From: Caballeronia terrestris
GTDB taxonomy: Bacteria > Pseudomonadota > Gammaproteobacteria > Burkholderiales > Burkholderiaceae
Direction of reading: 5' to 3'
DNA: 64,000 bases
Assembly: GCF_001544515.1 (NCBI RefSeq)
Contig: NZ_FCOL02000012.1
Location: 96,305-160,304, forward strand
A program made the translations under genes and the position numbers. Positions 50,223 to 59,069 of this stretch are shown one piece after another; the first letter of the stretch is position 1, and every line of letters starts with the position of its first letter. Below the pieces are notes generated by a model that was given only the letters and a program-made list of their open reading frames with translations, had not been told where the DNA came from and made no database searches.

Positions 50223-50909
50223 ATGAAAGCAGATTCCGGCGTCGTAGCGGCGATCGACTCGCGGCGTTCGATCCGCGCGTTCCTTCCGGACGCCATCGAC
50301 GAAGCGACGATCGAATCGATCTTCGAACACGCGAGCCGCGCGCCATCGGGCAGCAATATCCAGCCGTGGAAAGCGTACGTGCTGACGGGCGCGCTCAAGG
50401 AGGAACTATCGCGCGCGGTCCTGCGCGTCTTCAACGATCCCGAAGCCGACAGCCTGCACGAGGAGGAATTCGCGTACTACCCGAAAACGTGGGCGTCGCC
50501 GTTCATCGAACGCAGGCGCACGCTCGGGCTCGAGCTGTATTCGCTGCTCGGCCTGACGCGCGACGACAAGGAAGGCATGAAGACGCAGATGGGGCGTAAT
50601 TTCGAGTTCTTCGGCGCGCCGGTCGGCATCGTCTTCACGACCGATCGCAACATGGAGCGCGGCTCGTGGCTCGACTACGGCATGTTCCTGCAGAACGTCA
50701 TGCTGATGGCGCGCGCCTTCGGACTCGATACGTGTCCGCAGGCGGCGTTCAACCGCTATCACAGGATCATCGCGGAGCAGTTGCGGCTGCCGGAGAACGA
50801 GCGGGTCGTGTGCGGAATGAGCCTCGGCTTCGCGGATCTGTCGAAGCCGGAGAACAGGCTTGCGAGCGAGCGCGAGCCGGTGAAAAGCATCGTGCGCTTC
50901 CTGCGCTGA
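50223..50909 (+). CDS. Nitroreductase-family FMN oxidoreductase
   Basis: 228 aa. FMN contacts are in SRRSIRAF and SRAPSGSNIQPWK, and the C-terminal CGMSLGFAD contributes the other half. GAGGAG lies eight bases before the ATG. Such enzymes reduce nitroaromatics or quinones with NAD(P)H. Confidence 0.9.
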   Translation: MKADSGVVAAIDSRRSIRAFLPDAIDEATIESIFEHASRAPSGSNIQPWKAYVLTGALKEELSRAVLRVFNDPEADSLHEEEFAYYPKTWASPFIERRRTLGLELYSLLGLTRDDKEGMKTQMGRNFEFFGAPVGIVFTTDRNMERGSWLDYGMFLQNVMLMARAFGLDTCPQAAFNRYHRIIAEQLRLPENERVVCGMSLGFADLSKPENRLASEREPVKSIVRFLR

Positions 50910-50912
50910 CGG

Positions 50913-51026
50913 TTACAGCGGCGCGTGGATGAACAGCTTGGCGACGATCGACAGGAGCCCCGCACCCACCGCGACAATCGCGACGAGGGCGGCGATGACT
51001 ACGAACAGCCGCCAGAGGGTTTGCAT
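50913..51026 (-). CDS. 37-residue membrane peptide
   Basis: ATG at 51026 to TAA at 50913, with GGTGAG seven bases upstream. It starts MQTLWRLFVVIAALVAIVAV and is almost entirely one long hydrophobic helix ending in KLFIHAPL. It converges on the nitroreductase gene with three bases between stops, and lies just behind the porin terminator. Too short for routine calling. Function unknown. Confidence 0.5.
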   Translation of the reverse strand: MQTLWRLFVVIAALVAIVAVGAGLLSIVAKLFIHAPL

Positions 51027-51035
51027 GCGTCTCAC

Positions 51036-51062
51036 CAAAAAAGACGGCCGCCGAGGCGGCCG
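51036..51062 (-). terminator. Rho-independent terminator of the MFS/GH31/porin operon
   Basis: CGGCCGC (51045-51051) pairs with GCGGCCG (51056-51062) around CGAG. On the minus strand it is followed by a T-rich run. It stands 76 bases after the porin stop. Confidence 0.82.
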
Positions 51063-51137
51063 GAAGGAGGGGATTCGATTCTGAGGGGAATCGAGGGAAA
51101 GAGTAGGCGGGGTTTCTTAACGCAGACTTAAGATTCT

Positions 51138-52316
51138 TTAAAACGCATGCCGAATCCCTACCATGCCGACGAATTGCGACGGGCCTGACGACGGCGTCGT
51201 GTTCTGTGAATCCCCGACGACCGCCACGGCATCGACGATGCTCGTCCCCGCGCCCGACACGGCGAGCGACTGGCCCTGCGCGCGTTGATAGGCCTGGAGC
51301 GCATAGAGCGTCGTGCGCTTCGACAGGCTGTAGGTCTCTTCGAGCGACACCTGGTGGTAGCGCGCCGGATCGCTCATGCCGTTCGACTTGCTGGCCCGCG
51401 TGTAGCTATACCCCGCGCCGACGATCACCGCCGGCGTGAATCGATACGTCGAAATGACGCCGTAAGTGTTGAACACCGCTTCGCTCGCAAAGTGGGAACC
51501 TGCGCCCGGCGCGTACTGCACGTTCGAATAATTGACGCCGACCATCAAGTCGTCGAACGTGTAGCGCGCTGCCGTCGCGATCAGTTGCGTGCTGCGCGCG
51601 GAGGCGTAGCTGCTATTCACCGGCGAGTTGATCGCGAACGTGCCGAGCGCCGGGCTGGTCGCCATGTCCTTCAGCTTCACGTAGCCGGCTGCCAAGGCGA
51701 ACGCCTTGTAGTCGTAGCGCAGGGCCGCGCTGAAGTTGCTGCCGCTGGCGACGCTCCCCGGCACGCCGCCGAGTGCGTATTGCGCGCCGACTTGCAGGCC
51801 CGCGAGATTCGGCGACGCATACGTGACCGAGTTGTTGAAGCGCAGCGTCGTATCGAGGGCGTCGAGGTCGCCGGGGTGCGCGCCGGTCGCGCCCGTCAGC
51901 ACGTTGGTAGGGCCGAGACCGCCGACCATCGTGAAGTACGGCGTGTACTGGCGGCCCAGCGTGAGCGTGCCGTAGGCATCGTTGCTCACGCCGACATACG
52001 CCTGCCGGTTGAAGATCAGCCCCGTGCTGCTTTGCGCGCCCGTCAGCGAATTGAAGCCGCTTTCGAGGCGGAAAATGGCTTTGGTTCCACGGCCGAGGTC
52101 TTCCGCGCCGAGAAAGCCGAACTTGCTCGCTTGCAGGTTGCCCTGGCTCAGGTAGATGTTCGATTGCCCGCGCTGATTGCTGACGTACGTGAAGGCATCG
52201 TCGACGACGCCGTAGAGCGTGACGCTCGACTGCCCAAACGCTTCTGCTGATACCGACGCGCCAAGAACGCACGCGACGGCCAACGCACGCATGCGCGTGA
52301 ACTCGTTCTTCTTCAT
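51138..52316 (-). CDS. General porin (Gram-negative, OmpC-like trimeric type)
   Basis: 392 aa. The signal peptide runs to about residue 29 (ALAVACVLGAS, cleavage before QSSVTLYG). The first strand motif SSVTLYGVVDDAF, the loop with GSRLGFKG-like ASKFGFLGAEDLG, and the terminal Phe in VGIRHAF are standard for Burkholderiales porins. It lets small hydrophilic solutes across the outer membrane. It is the last gene of the oligosaccharide operon, 11 bases after the GH31 stop. Confidence 0.94.
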   Translation of the reverse strand: MKKNEFTRMRALAVACVLGASVSAEAFGQSSVTLYGVVDDAFTYVSNQRGQSNIYLSQGNLQASKFGFLGAEDLGRGTKAIFRLESGFNSLTGAQSSTGLIFNRQAYVGVSNDAYGTLTLGRQYTPYFTMVGGLGPTNVLTGATGAHPGDLDALDTTLRFNNSVTYASPNLAGLQVGAQYALGGVPGSVASGSNFSAALRYDYKAFALAAGYVKLKDMATSPALGTFAINSPVNSSYASARSTQLIATAARYTFDDLMVGVNYSNVQYAPGAGSHFASEAVFNTYGVISTYRFTPAVIVGAGYSYTRASKSNGMSDPARYHQVSLEETYSLSKRTTLYALQAYQRAQGQSLAVSGAGTSIVDAVAVVGDSQNTTPSSGPSQFVGMVGIRHAF

Positions 52317-52327
52317 GTGATGCCCTG

Positions 52328-54751
52328 TTATTGCGATTTGCTGGGGAAACGAACAGTGATGCGCCGCCAGCCTGCGGTGGTTTCGTCTGCGGCCAGATCC
52401 ATGTCCGCGCATGTGACCGGACGTGTCTCGCCGCCCGGTATCAGAACCTGCACAAGCGACTGCTCGCGCGGCATCCGACCTACGCGGTCGATCACGAGTA
52501 CCAACTCGTCCGCCGAGCTCTCGATCGATACGTTCCAGCGGCCCTGCTCGCCGCTGCGCCACGCTTCGCTTTCGCCGTCGTCTTCGATACAGCCGCCGCG
52601 CGCGATCCCCGCCCCGTCGAACGGCACGACGATGAACGCGCGCTCGTCGGCGGGCCGGGCGAAGTGCTGTTCGGCCATGTTCAGCGGAATCACGCCGCCT
52701 TCGCGGATCAGCATCACCGGCTCGTCGAACGGCGCGGGCAAGCGCACGAAAGCGCCGCCATCGAACGCGTCGCCGCTCCAGTACGCGACCCACCTTGAAC
52801 CGGCCGGCAAATAAACCTCGCGCGCGTCCTGTCCCGGTTCGACGACCGGCGCGACCAGCAGCGACGCGCCGAGCATCATGTCGTCGCCATCGACGAGACA
52901 GCGGGGATCGTGGGGAAACTCGGCGAACATCGGCCGCAGCGCCGGCTCGTAGTCGCGATGCGACTGCCACAGCAACTCGTAGAGATAAGGGATGAGCCGG
53001 TAGCGCAGCTTGATCAGTCCGGCGATCTGGCGCGTCAGGTCGGGATACATCCACGGCTCGTTCACGCTGCCGTCGTCGTTCCACGAATGAATGCTGAAGC
53101 GCGGAAGGAAGATGCCGAACGCCACCCAGCGTGCGAACAGTTCGGGCTCGGGCGCCGGCCCCGAAAAGCCGCCGATGTCGTGCCCCGAGTTCGATACCCC
53201 CGACATCGCGAGGCCGAGGCCCATCTTCAGGTTGAAGCGCAACGTTTCCCACGACGTGGAGTTGTCGCCGGACCACGTCTGCACGTATCGATGCATGCCG
53301 ACGCCGCCCGAGCGCGACACGAGGAACGGGCGTTTGCCGGGTGCGTGCTCGCGTTGTGCATCGCGCGAGGCGCGCATCATCAGTTGCGTTTGCAGCACCT
53401 TCACCTGATGCGCCGGATACGGCTTGCCGAAGCCGTGCGCGATCGCGTTCGGCGTCCAGATCTCGAATTCGTTGTTGTCGTTCCAGGTCGCGGCGATGCC
53501 GTGCCGCAGCAGGCTTTCCTTCACGCGCGCTTTCCACCAGTCGATCGTCGCGGGATTCGTGAAGTCGAGGTAGGCGCCGACTTCGTCCCAGAACTGGACC
53601 CACGCGGGATCGCCGTCGCGGTCGCTGACGAGTAACCCGGCTTTTTGCACGTCATCGAAGGCCGGATGGTCGTGCAGGAGACACGGCTTGATGTTTGCGC
53701 ACAGTCGCACGCCGTGCTGAAGGTAGCCGTCGACGAAACCATCGATGTCGGGAAACTTGTCGTGATTCCAGTTGAAGACGTAGCGCTTCTTCCCGATCGA
53801 TGTGTAGCCCGACGACAGGTGAAACGAGTCGCAGAGAATGTCGTGCTCGCGGCATCGGTCGATGAACTCGCCCATGCGGTGCTGCGCGTCGGGGGCGTCG
53901 GTGTAGCTCATCGTCGAGCCGGAATAGCCGAGGCCCCACTTCGGCATCCAGGCGGGGCGGCCCGTCAGCCACGTGAAGCGCCGCACGGCTGACATTGGCG
54001 TCCCCGGCGAGGCGATGAAGTAGTAGTCGAGATCGCCATGCTCGGCGATGAAGTGCCGGTAAAGGCCGTGATAGTTGTCGAGTTCGCGGCCCATGTCGAA
54101 GTGACAGTCGGCGAGGGTGTCGTAGAAGAGGCCGAAGCCCGTCGATGTTTCCGGCTGCCACGTCACGTAGAACGGGATGTGCTTGTAGAGCGGGTCAGTC
54201 GTGCGCGCGCTGTAGCCCATCGCGTCGATATTGCGCATCTCGTAGTGCTGGTTCGCGCGGTCGAGCGACCCGGCGCGCTCGCCGAGTCCGACGTACATCT
54301 CGCCGCGTTGGCGCTCGACGTAGTGGTAGACGCGTGAATCCCACCAGCCGAAGTTATAGGCCTGCGTCCGGCGATCATTGAGAACGCGCCGCCAGATGCC
54401 GTCCTGAAGCACGTCCCACGCGCAGAAGCCGCCGTCGAGGTTGATGGTGAGCCGGATGCAGGCCGTCTGCACGACGAGCCGCTCCGCCGACGCCGACACC
54501 GTGTACGGCGTCTCGCCGAAGCCGCTCATGTCGCGGCGATCGCGGCCTTCGAGCGGCACGTCTTCCATGCCCGGCGCGATTGCCCACGTACGCGGGCCGT
54601 GCAGCTCGCCGTCGGGGAGGACGAGCACGCGGATGATGTCGTCGGCGAGGACGAACACTTCGATCCGGCAGCCCGCCTGCGCCGTCAGTTCCAGCTGGTT
54701 GCCGGCGTGGCCGGTCAGCGCAAAGCGCGGTCGATTGTTCAACGTTGCCAT
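52328..54751 (-). CDS. Glycoside hydrolase family 31 (alpha-glucosidase/alpha-xylosidase)
   Basis: 807 aa. The catalytic nucleophile is Asp425 in TWNDNNE and the acid/base is Asp496 in WSGDNSTSWE. The N-terminal beta-sandwich (1-250) and C-terminal beta domains (from about 600) complete the family layout. There is no signal peptide, so it acts in the cytoplasm on an imported oligosaccharide. It follows the MFS gene by 19 bases and precedes a porin. Alpha-glucoside or isoprimeverose-like substrates are possible. Confidence 0.93.
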   Translation of the reverse strand: MATLNNRPRFALTGHAGNQLELTAQAGCRIEVFVLADDIIRVLVLPDGELHGPRTWAIAPGMEDVPLEGRDRRDMSGFGETPYTVSASAERLVVQTACIRLTINLDGGFCAWDVLQDGIWRRVLNDRRTQAYNFGWWDSRVYHYVERQRGEMYVGLGERAGSLDRANQHYEMRNIDAMGYSARTTDPLYKHIPFYVTWQPETSTGFGLFYDTLADCHFDMGRELDNYHGLYRHFIAEHGDLDYYFIASPGTPMSAVRRFTWLTGRPAWMPKWGLGYSGSTMSYTDAPDAQHRMGEFIDRCREHDILCDSFHLSSGYTSIGKKRYVFNWNHDKFPDIDGFVDGYLQHGVRLCANIKPCLLHDHPAFDDVQKAGLLVSDRDGDPAWVQFWDEVGAYLDFTNPATIDWWKARVKESLLRHGIAATWNDNNEFEIWTPNAIAHGFGKPYPAHQVKVLQTQLMMRASRDAQREHAPGKRPFLVSRSGGVGMHRYVQTWSGDNSTSWETLRFNLKMGLGLAMSGVSNSGHDIGGFSGPAPEPELFARWVAFGIFLPRFSIHSWNDDGSVNEPWMYPDLTRQIAGLIKLRYRLIPYLYELLWQSHRDYEPALRPMFAEFPHDPRCLVDGDDMMLGASLLVAPVVEPGQDAREVYLPAGSRWVAYWSGDAFDGGAFVRLPAPFDEPVMLIREGGVIPLNMAEQHFARPADERAFIVVPFDGAGIARGGCIEDDGESEAWRSGEQGRWNVSIESSADELVLVIDRVGRMPREQSLVQVLIPGGETRPVTCADMDLAADETTAGWRRITVRFPSKSQ

Positions 54752-54770
54752 GTCATACCTCTCAAACAGG

Positions 54771-56042
54771 TCAGGCGGTTTTCAAGCCGGGTTCGCGCGT
54801 CTGGCCGCGCATGAGGATCACTAGCAGCGTCGCGCCGATCAGGTCGAACGCCCCAAGCGCTGCGAAAAGCGGCTTGTATCCGATGGAATCGGCCAGCGCG
54901 CCGACGAGCAGCGAAAAACCGAGGCCGCCGGTCCACGCCGCCATGCCCGCGAACCCGCTGGCCGTGCCGACTTCGCCGGGTTCGAAGACATCGGCGCTCA
55001 GCGTGTTGACGAGCGCCGAGATCATCTGATGGGCGAAGCCGCCAACGCAGAAGAGCGCAATCGCCTGATACGGCGACGCGACGAGTCCGATGCACGCCGG
55101 CCCGATCATCATCACCGCGCCCAGGACGACGCCCGCGATGCGCGACCAGATCAGCGGCACGCGCAGATGCTTCATCAGGAAGGGAGAGAGGTATCCGCCG
55201 AAGAGACCACCCAGGTCGGCGGCGAGAAACGGCAGCCACGCGAAGAGAGCGATCTCCTTGAGATCCATGTGGCGCTCGGTGACGAGGTAGAGCGGGATCC
55301 AGAAGCTGAACGTCTGCCAGGCCGGTTCCGCGAAGAAACGTGCCTGCGCGATGGCCCTGAAGCGGCGCGTGCCCAGCACGCTGTGAATGCCGCGCTTGCC
55401 CGCGTCGATGCCGATGGCGCTTTGTCCCGAGAAGATGGCGTCGCGCTCTTTATCCGAGATGCGGGCGTGATCGGCGGGCGAGCGGTAGAACAGGAACCAC
55501 GCGGCGGCCCAGAAGAAGCCCATCGCGCCGGTCACGGCGAAGGCGCTGCGCCAGCCGTAGTGAAGCGAGAGAAACACGACGAGCGGCGGCGCGAGCAGCG
55601 ATCCCAGCGACGTGCCCGCGTTGAAATAGCCGACCGCAACTGACTTCTCCTTGTTCGGAAACCACTCGGCGACGACTTTCATGCCCGCCGGAATCGCGAC
55701 CGCTTCGGACAAGCCCATCAGTCCGCGCAACGCTGCAAGCGAAATCCAGCCGCTCGCGAAGCCATGCAGGCAGCCGACGAGCGACCACAGGCACGCGAAG
55801 ACCGCGAAGCCGATGCGAAGCCCGATCAAGTCGATGATCAACCCGCACACCGGCTGCATGATCGTGTAGCCGACCTGGAACGCCGCGACGACATACGAGT
55901 ATTGCTGCGTGCTCATGTGCAGCAGGGTTTTGAGTTCCGGCGCGAGCACGCCAAGCGAATTGCGCGACAGGTAGTTCACGATCGTGCCCGCACAGACGAG
56001 CGCGATGATCCACCAACGCAAACCGGTAATGGTTCTTTTCAA
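54771..56042 (-). CDS. MFS transporter (anion:cation symporter-like, hexuronate/sugar type)
   Basis: 423 aa, twelve hydrophobic segments in two halves. The N-terminus reads KRTITGLRWWIIALVCAGTI, with NYLSRNSLGVLAPEL in helix 1 and the central loop about residues 190-230. The start codon is TTG at 56042, supported by GGGGAGG five bases upstream; an ATG nearby is out of frame. First gene of the operon with GH31 and porin, 30 bases from a 22-bp palindrome. Confidence 0.88.
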   Translation of the reverse strand: MKRTITGLRWWIIALVCAGTIVNYLSRNSLGVLAPELKTLLHMSTQQYSYVVAAFQVGYTIMQPVCGLIIDLIGLRIGFAVFACLWSLVGCLHGFASGWISLAALRGLMGLSEAVAIPAGMKVVAEWFPNKEKSVAVGYFNAGTSLGSLLAPPLVVFLSLHYGWRSAFAVTGAMGFFWAAAWFLFYRSPADHARISDKERDAIFSGQSAIGIDAGKRGIHSVLGTRRFRAIAQARFFAEPAWQTFSFWIPLYLVTERHMDLKEIALFAWLPFLAADLGGLFGGYLSPFLMKHLRVPLIWSRIAGVVLGAVMMIGPACIGLVASPYQAIALFCVGGFAHQMISALVNTLSADVFEPGEVGTASGFAGMAAWTGGLGFSLLVGALADSIGYKPLFAALGAFDLIGATLLVILMRGQTREPGLKTA

Positions 56043-56071
56043 GCATGCCTCCCCTTTTTGATTCGCTGGTC

Positions 56072-56093
56072 TTTCGTTCGAATTCGAACGAAA
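56072..56093. promoter_or_regulatory. 22-bp perfect palindrome, candidate operator
   Basis: The half site TTTCGTTCGAA is followed directly by its exact reverse complement. It lies 30 bases before the MFS start, where a repressor would block the operon. A partial half site ACGAAC follows at 56094-56099. No regulator gene is adjacent, so the protein that binds it must be encoded elsewhere. Confidence 0.65.
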
Positions 56094-56194
56094 ACGAACA
56101 TTTAGCGGGAGGTCATCGTACTACTGAGGTTTGAGTGGATAACTGGTGGAAACCATAGGTATCAACCGGTAAACATCCGAATAGGAGGCGTTCG

Positions 56195-56380
56195 ATGAAG
56201 ACTAAGTCATTGAGTTATATGACGACTTGCCGCTCGTTGGTAAGAGGGATGTTCGATTGTGAACATTTGTCTCCGGCTTCGAATTCTTACGCAACGTGCG
56301 GTCGAATCGCAATCGCGCTCTTGGCATTTGGCAGCACGCATAAGAACGCATTAAGACTATGTGCGACCAAAGCCGATTAA
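56195..56380 (+). CDS. Possible 61-aa hypothetical protein
   Basis: ATG at 56195 with a perfect AGGAGG seven bases upstream. The protein is MKTKSLSYMTTCRSLVRGMF and onward, with four Cys, no obvious domain, and an Ala/Leu-rich patch near residues 37-46. The sequence is less GC-rich than neighbours. It could be a small gene or a chance frame with a good ribosome site. Confidence 0.35.
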   Translation: MKTKSLSYMTTCRSLVRGMFDCEHLSPASNSYATCGRIAIALLAFGSTHKNALRLCATKAD

Positions 56381-56438
56381 TTTTCCGTTTGCAATGCCAA
56401 CCGGGATCGCTTAAGTTCTAGCCGTTCTGCATGACTTG

Positions 56439-56620
56439 TTGGGAGAGACCGCGCATCCGATGCACGGCGCCGACGGAGCAACCGCCCCGGAAACTCTCAG
56501 GCGAAAGGACCAGCAGGTTAGACACAGAACATCTGGAGAGAGGCGCGTCGCGCCCACCGAAGGGGATCTCCGCCACCCGCTGGCGGAGTCAAGCTCTCAG
56601 GTACACAGACAGATGGGGCG
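56439..56620 (+). promoter_or_regulatory. Tandem glycine riboswitch
   Basis: Two consecutive glycine aptamers. Aptamer 1 (about 56439-56511) has GGGAGAGACC, GGAGCAACCGCC and the core CTCTCAGGCGAAAGGACC. Aptamer 2 (about 56531-56618) has CTGGAGAGAGG, CACCGAAGGGG and CTCTCAGGTACA-CAGACAG. The two are joined by a short linker as in known tandem switches. A GGCGCCG/CGGCGCC hairpin (56623-56641) follows and may be the expression platform, 25 bases before the flavoenzyme start. Glycine binding normally turns such genes on. Confidence 0.92.
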
Positions 56621-56666
56621 TAGGCGCCGGTTTTCGGCGCCCTCAACGCAACCATCTGGAACGTTC

Positions 56667-57893
56667 ATGTCCCATTACGCCGTCATCGGCGCCGGCATCA
56701 CCGGCGTCACCACCGCGCACGCGCTCGCCGAGCGCGGCTTCCAGGTCACCATCATCGATCGTCATCGCTACGCCGCGATGGAGACGTCGTTCGCGAACGG
56801 CGGACAACTCTCCGCGAGCAACGCCGAAGTCTGGAACAGCGCCGTGACCGTGCTCAAAGGCATCCGCTGGATGTTCACGCGCGATGCGCCGCTCCTCATG
56901 AACCCGTCGCCGGGCTGGCACAAGTATTCGTGGATGGCCGAATTCGTCGGGCAGATCAGGAACTACCGCGCGAACACGATCGATACAACACGGCTCGCGA
57001 TCGAATCGCGGCGGCATTTGTTCGATATCGCGGAGCGCGAGAACATCGACTTCGATCTGGAGCGCCGCGGCATCCTGCACGTCTATCACGACAAGCGCGG
57101 TTTCGAGGCGGCGGCGCGCGTGAACGCGCTGCTCGCGCAAGGCGGCCTTGACCGGCGCGCCGTCACCGCCGACGAAATCCGTTCGATCGAGCCCGCGCTG
57201 CGCGGGGAGTTTCACGGCGGCTTCTTCACGCCGTCCGATTCGACCGGCGACATCCACAAGTTCACGCGCGGCCTCGCGCGTGCGTGCGAACGCCGGGGCG
57301 TCGCGTTCATGCACGACACGACGGTCGAATCGGTCGGTCGCGTGGGCACACGGTTCGACGTGTCGGTCAAGCGCGCAGCGGGCGATGGCTGTGCGGAGAC
57401 CGAGCGGCACCGGTTCGACGGCATCGTCGTGTGTGCGGGCGTCGCGAGCCGCAACATCGCCGCGATGCTCGGCGACCGCGTCAACATCTATCCGGTCAAG
57501 GGCTATTCGATCACCGTCGGACTCGACGACGAAGCGAGCCAGCAGGCGGCGCCGTGGGTCAGCCTGCTCGATGACTCCGCGAAGATCGTCACGAGCCGGC
57601 TCGGGGCGAACCGCTTTCGCGTCGCGGGGACGGCGGAGATCAACGGCTTCAACCGCGACATCCGCGCGGACCGGATCGCGCCGCTCGTCGACTGGACGCG
57701 GCGGCATTTCGGTGGCATCGACACGTCGAAGGTGATCCCGTGGAGCGGCTTGCGCCCGATGATGCCGGGGATGATGCCGAAGGTGTCGAAGGGCAGACAG
57801 GCAGGCGTGTACTACAACACCGGGCATGGGCATCTGGGATGGACGCTCTCGGCGGCGACGGCGCAGTTGGTGGTCGGGGCGATTGCGGCTTAG
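56667..57893 (+). CDS. FAD-dependent D-amino-acid dehydrogenase/glycine oxidase-like enzyme (DadA family)
   Basis: 408 aa. VIGAGITGVTTAHALAERGF binds FAD, SFANGGQLSASNAEVW is the DadA-type contact, and the C-terminal GHGHLGWTLS completes the site. It would deaminate glycine or small D-amino acids to the keto acid and ammonia, passing electrons to the membrane. The glycine riboswitch directly upstream points to glycine, or a compound balanced with it, as the physiological substrate. Confidence 0.9.
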   Translation: MSHYAVIGAGITGVTTAHALAERGFQVTIIDRHRYAAMETSFANGGQLSASNAEVWNSAVTVLKGIRWMFTRDAPLLMNPSPGWHKYSWMAEFVGQIRNYRANTIDTTRLAIESRRHLFDIAERENIDFDLERRGILHVYHDKRGFEAAARVNALLAQGGLDRRAVTADEIRSIEPALRGEFHGGFFTPSDSTGDIHKFTRGLARACERRGVAFMHDTTVESVGRVGTRFDVSVKRAAGDGCAETERHRFDGIVVCAGVASRNIAAMLGDRVNIYPVKGYSITVGLDDEASQQAAPWVSLLDDSAKIVTSRLGANRFRVAGTAEINGFNRDIRADRIAPLVDWTRRHFGGIDTSKVIPWSGLRPMMPGMMPKVSKGRQAGVYYNTGHGHLGWTLSAATAQLVVGAIAA

Positions 57894-58084
57894 CGGTAGA
57901 TGGCGTGGGCTGCTTTGCGACGGGCCAGCCGATGCGTGAGGCAAGGCATGTGCGCCACGCCGTTCGTCGCACGGCCGGACAACGCGATTCTTGGGCGCCG
58001 GGCGTTTCGTGGAGCGCCGCGAGCCGAAGCAAGCGCTCACCGCCTTCGCTAGAATGAATCCACCTCATTCGGCGAAGGTGGACC

Positions 58085-58975
58085 ATGCTCGAATTCAAGC
58101 ACCACGCGAAGACAGCGAAGCTCGACATCTGTTACGCCAATGCCGGCCCCGACGACGGCTCCGCCGTCATCCTGCTGCACGGCTGGCCGGATGCGGCGCG
58201 GGCTTGGTCGCGCGTCTCGGCGAAGCTGAACGACGCGGGCTTTCGGACCATCGTCCCGGAGTTGCGCGGGTCGGGCGCGACGCGCTTCCTGCACGACGAC
58301 ACCGTGCGCGACGGCTCGGGCGTCGCCTTGGCGCAAGACGCGATAGATCTCGCCGATGCGCTCGGGCTTTCGACCTTCGATGTCGTCGGCCACGACTGGG
58401 GCGCGCGCGCCGCTTACACGATGGCGGCACTCTTCCCCGAGCGCGTGCGGCGCATCGCGGCGCTGGCGCTTGCATTCCAGCCGCGCGGCGCGTTCACACT
58501 GCCGGACTTCTCGCAGGCGCGCAAGTTCTGGTACCAGTGGTTCATGGCGCTCGATGACGCGCCGTCGGTGATCCGTGCCGATCCCAAGGGCTTTGCGCGC
58601 ATCCAGTGGGACACGTGGTCGCCGCCCGGCTGGTTCGACGACGCCGAGTTCGACGCCACCGCGCGTGCCTTCGACAACCCCGACTGGGTGTCGATTACGC
58701 TCAACGGTTACCGGCGTCGCTGGCGCAAGGACGAAGCGTCTGATGCGTCGTATGCGGCGCTTTACGCGCGACTGGCGACGATCGAACGGCTCGGTACGCC
58801 GACGCTGATGCTGCAAGGCGTCGTCGATCTGTGCGACGAGGCGAAGTCGTCGGAGGGGATGGAAGGGTATTTCACGGGCGGTTATCGGCGGGTATTGCTG
58901 GAGGGCGCCGGACATTTCCCGCTACGGGAAACGCCCGATGCCGTCGCCGATGCGGTGATCGCGCATCTGCGCTGA
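58085..58975 (+). CDS. Alpha/beta hydrolase (epoxide hydrolase-like)
   Basis: 296 aa. HGWPDAA is the oxyanion segment, the nucleophile Asp is in VGHDWGAR, and the His is in EGAGHFPLRE. Asp as nucleophile indicates the epoxide hydrolase/haloalkane dehalogenase branch. The cap domain, residues about 130-220, contains Trp and Tyr residues. A Leu-rich start and 191-base gap from the flavoenzyme suggest its own transcript. Confidence 0.88.
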   Translation: MLEFKHHAKTAKLDICYANAGPDDGSAVILLHGWPDAARAWSRVSAKLNDAGFRTIVPELRGSGATRFLHDDTVRDGSGVALAQDAIDLADALGLSTFDVVGHDWGARAAYTMAALFPERVRRIAALALAFQPRGAFTLPDFSQARKFWYQWFMALDDAPSVIRADPKGFARIQWDTWSPPGWFDDAEFDATARAFDNPDWVSITLNGYRRRWRKDEASDASYAALYARLATIERLGTPTLMLQGVVDLCDEAKSSEGMEGYFTGGYRRVLLEGAGHFPLRETPDAVADAVIAHLR

Positions 58976-59069
58976 GGCGGGCAGCAGCGCGCCACGGCGT
59001 CGCAAAAACCGCTTACGCACTGTTCGCGCGACGGCTTCACATGAACCCGTCCGCGACCCGCACAAATCC

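Noticed and set aside
51138..53603. An N-terminally extended porin
   Set aside because: The extension is a shadow of the GH31 gene; the signal peptide starts at 52316.
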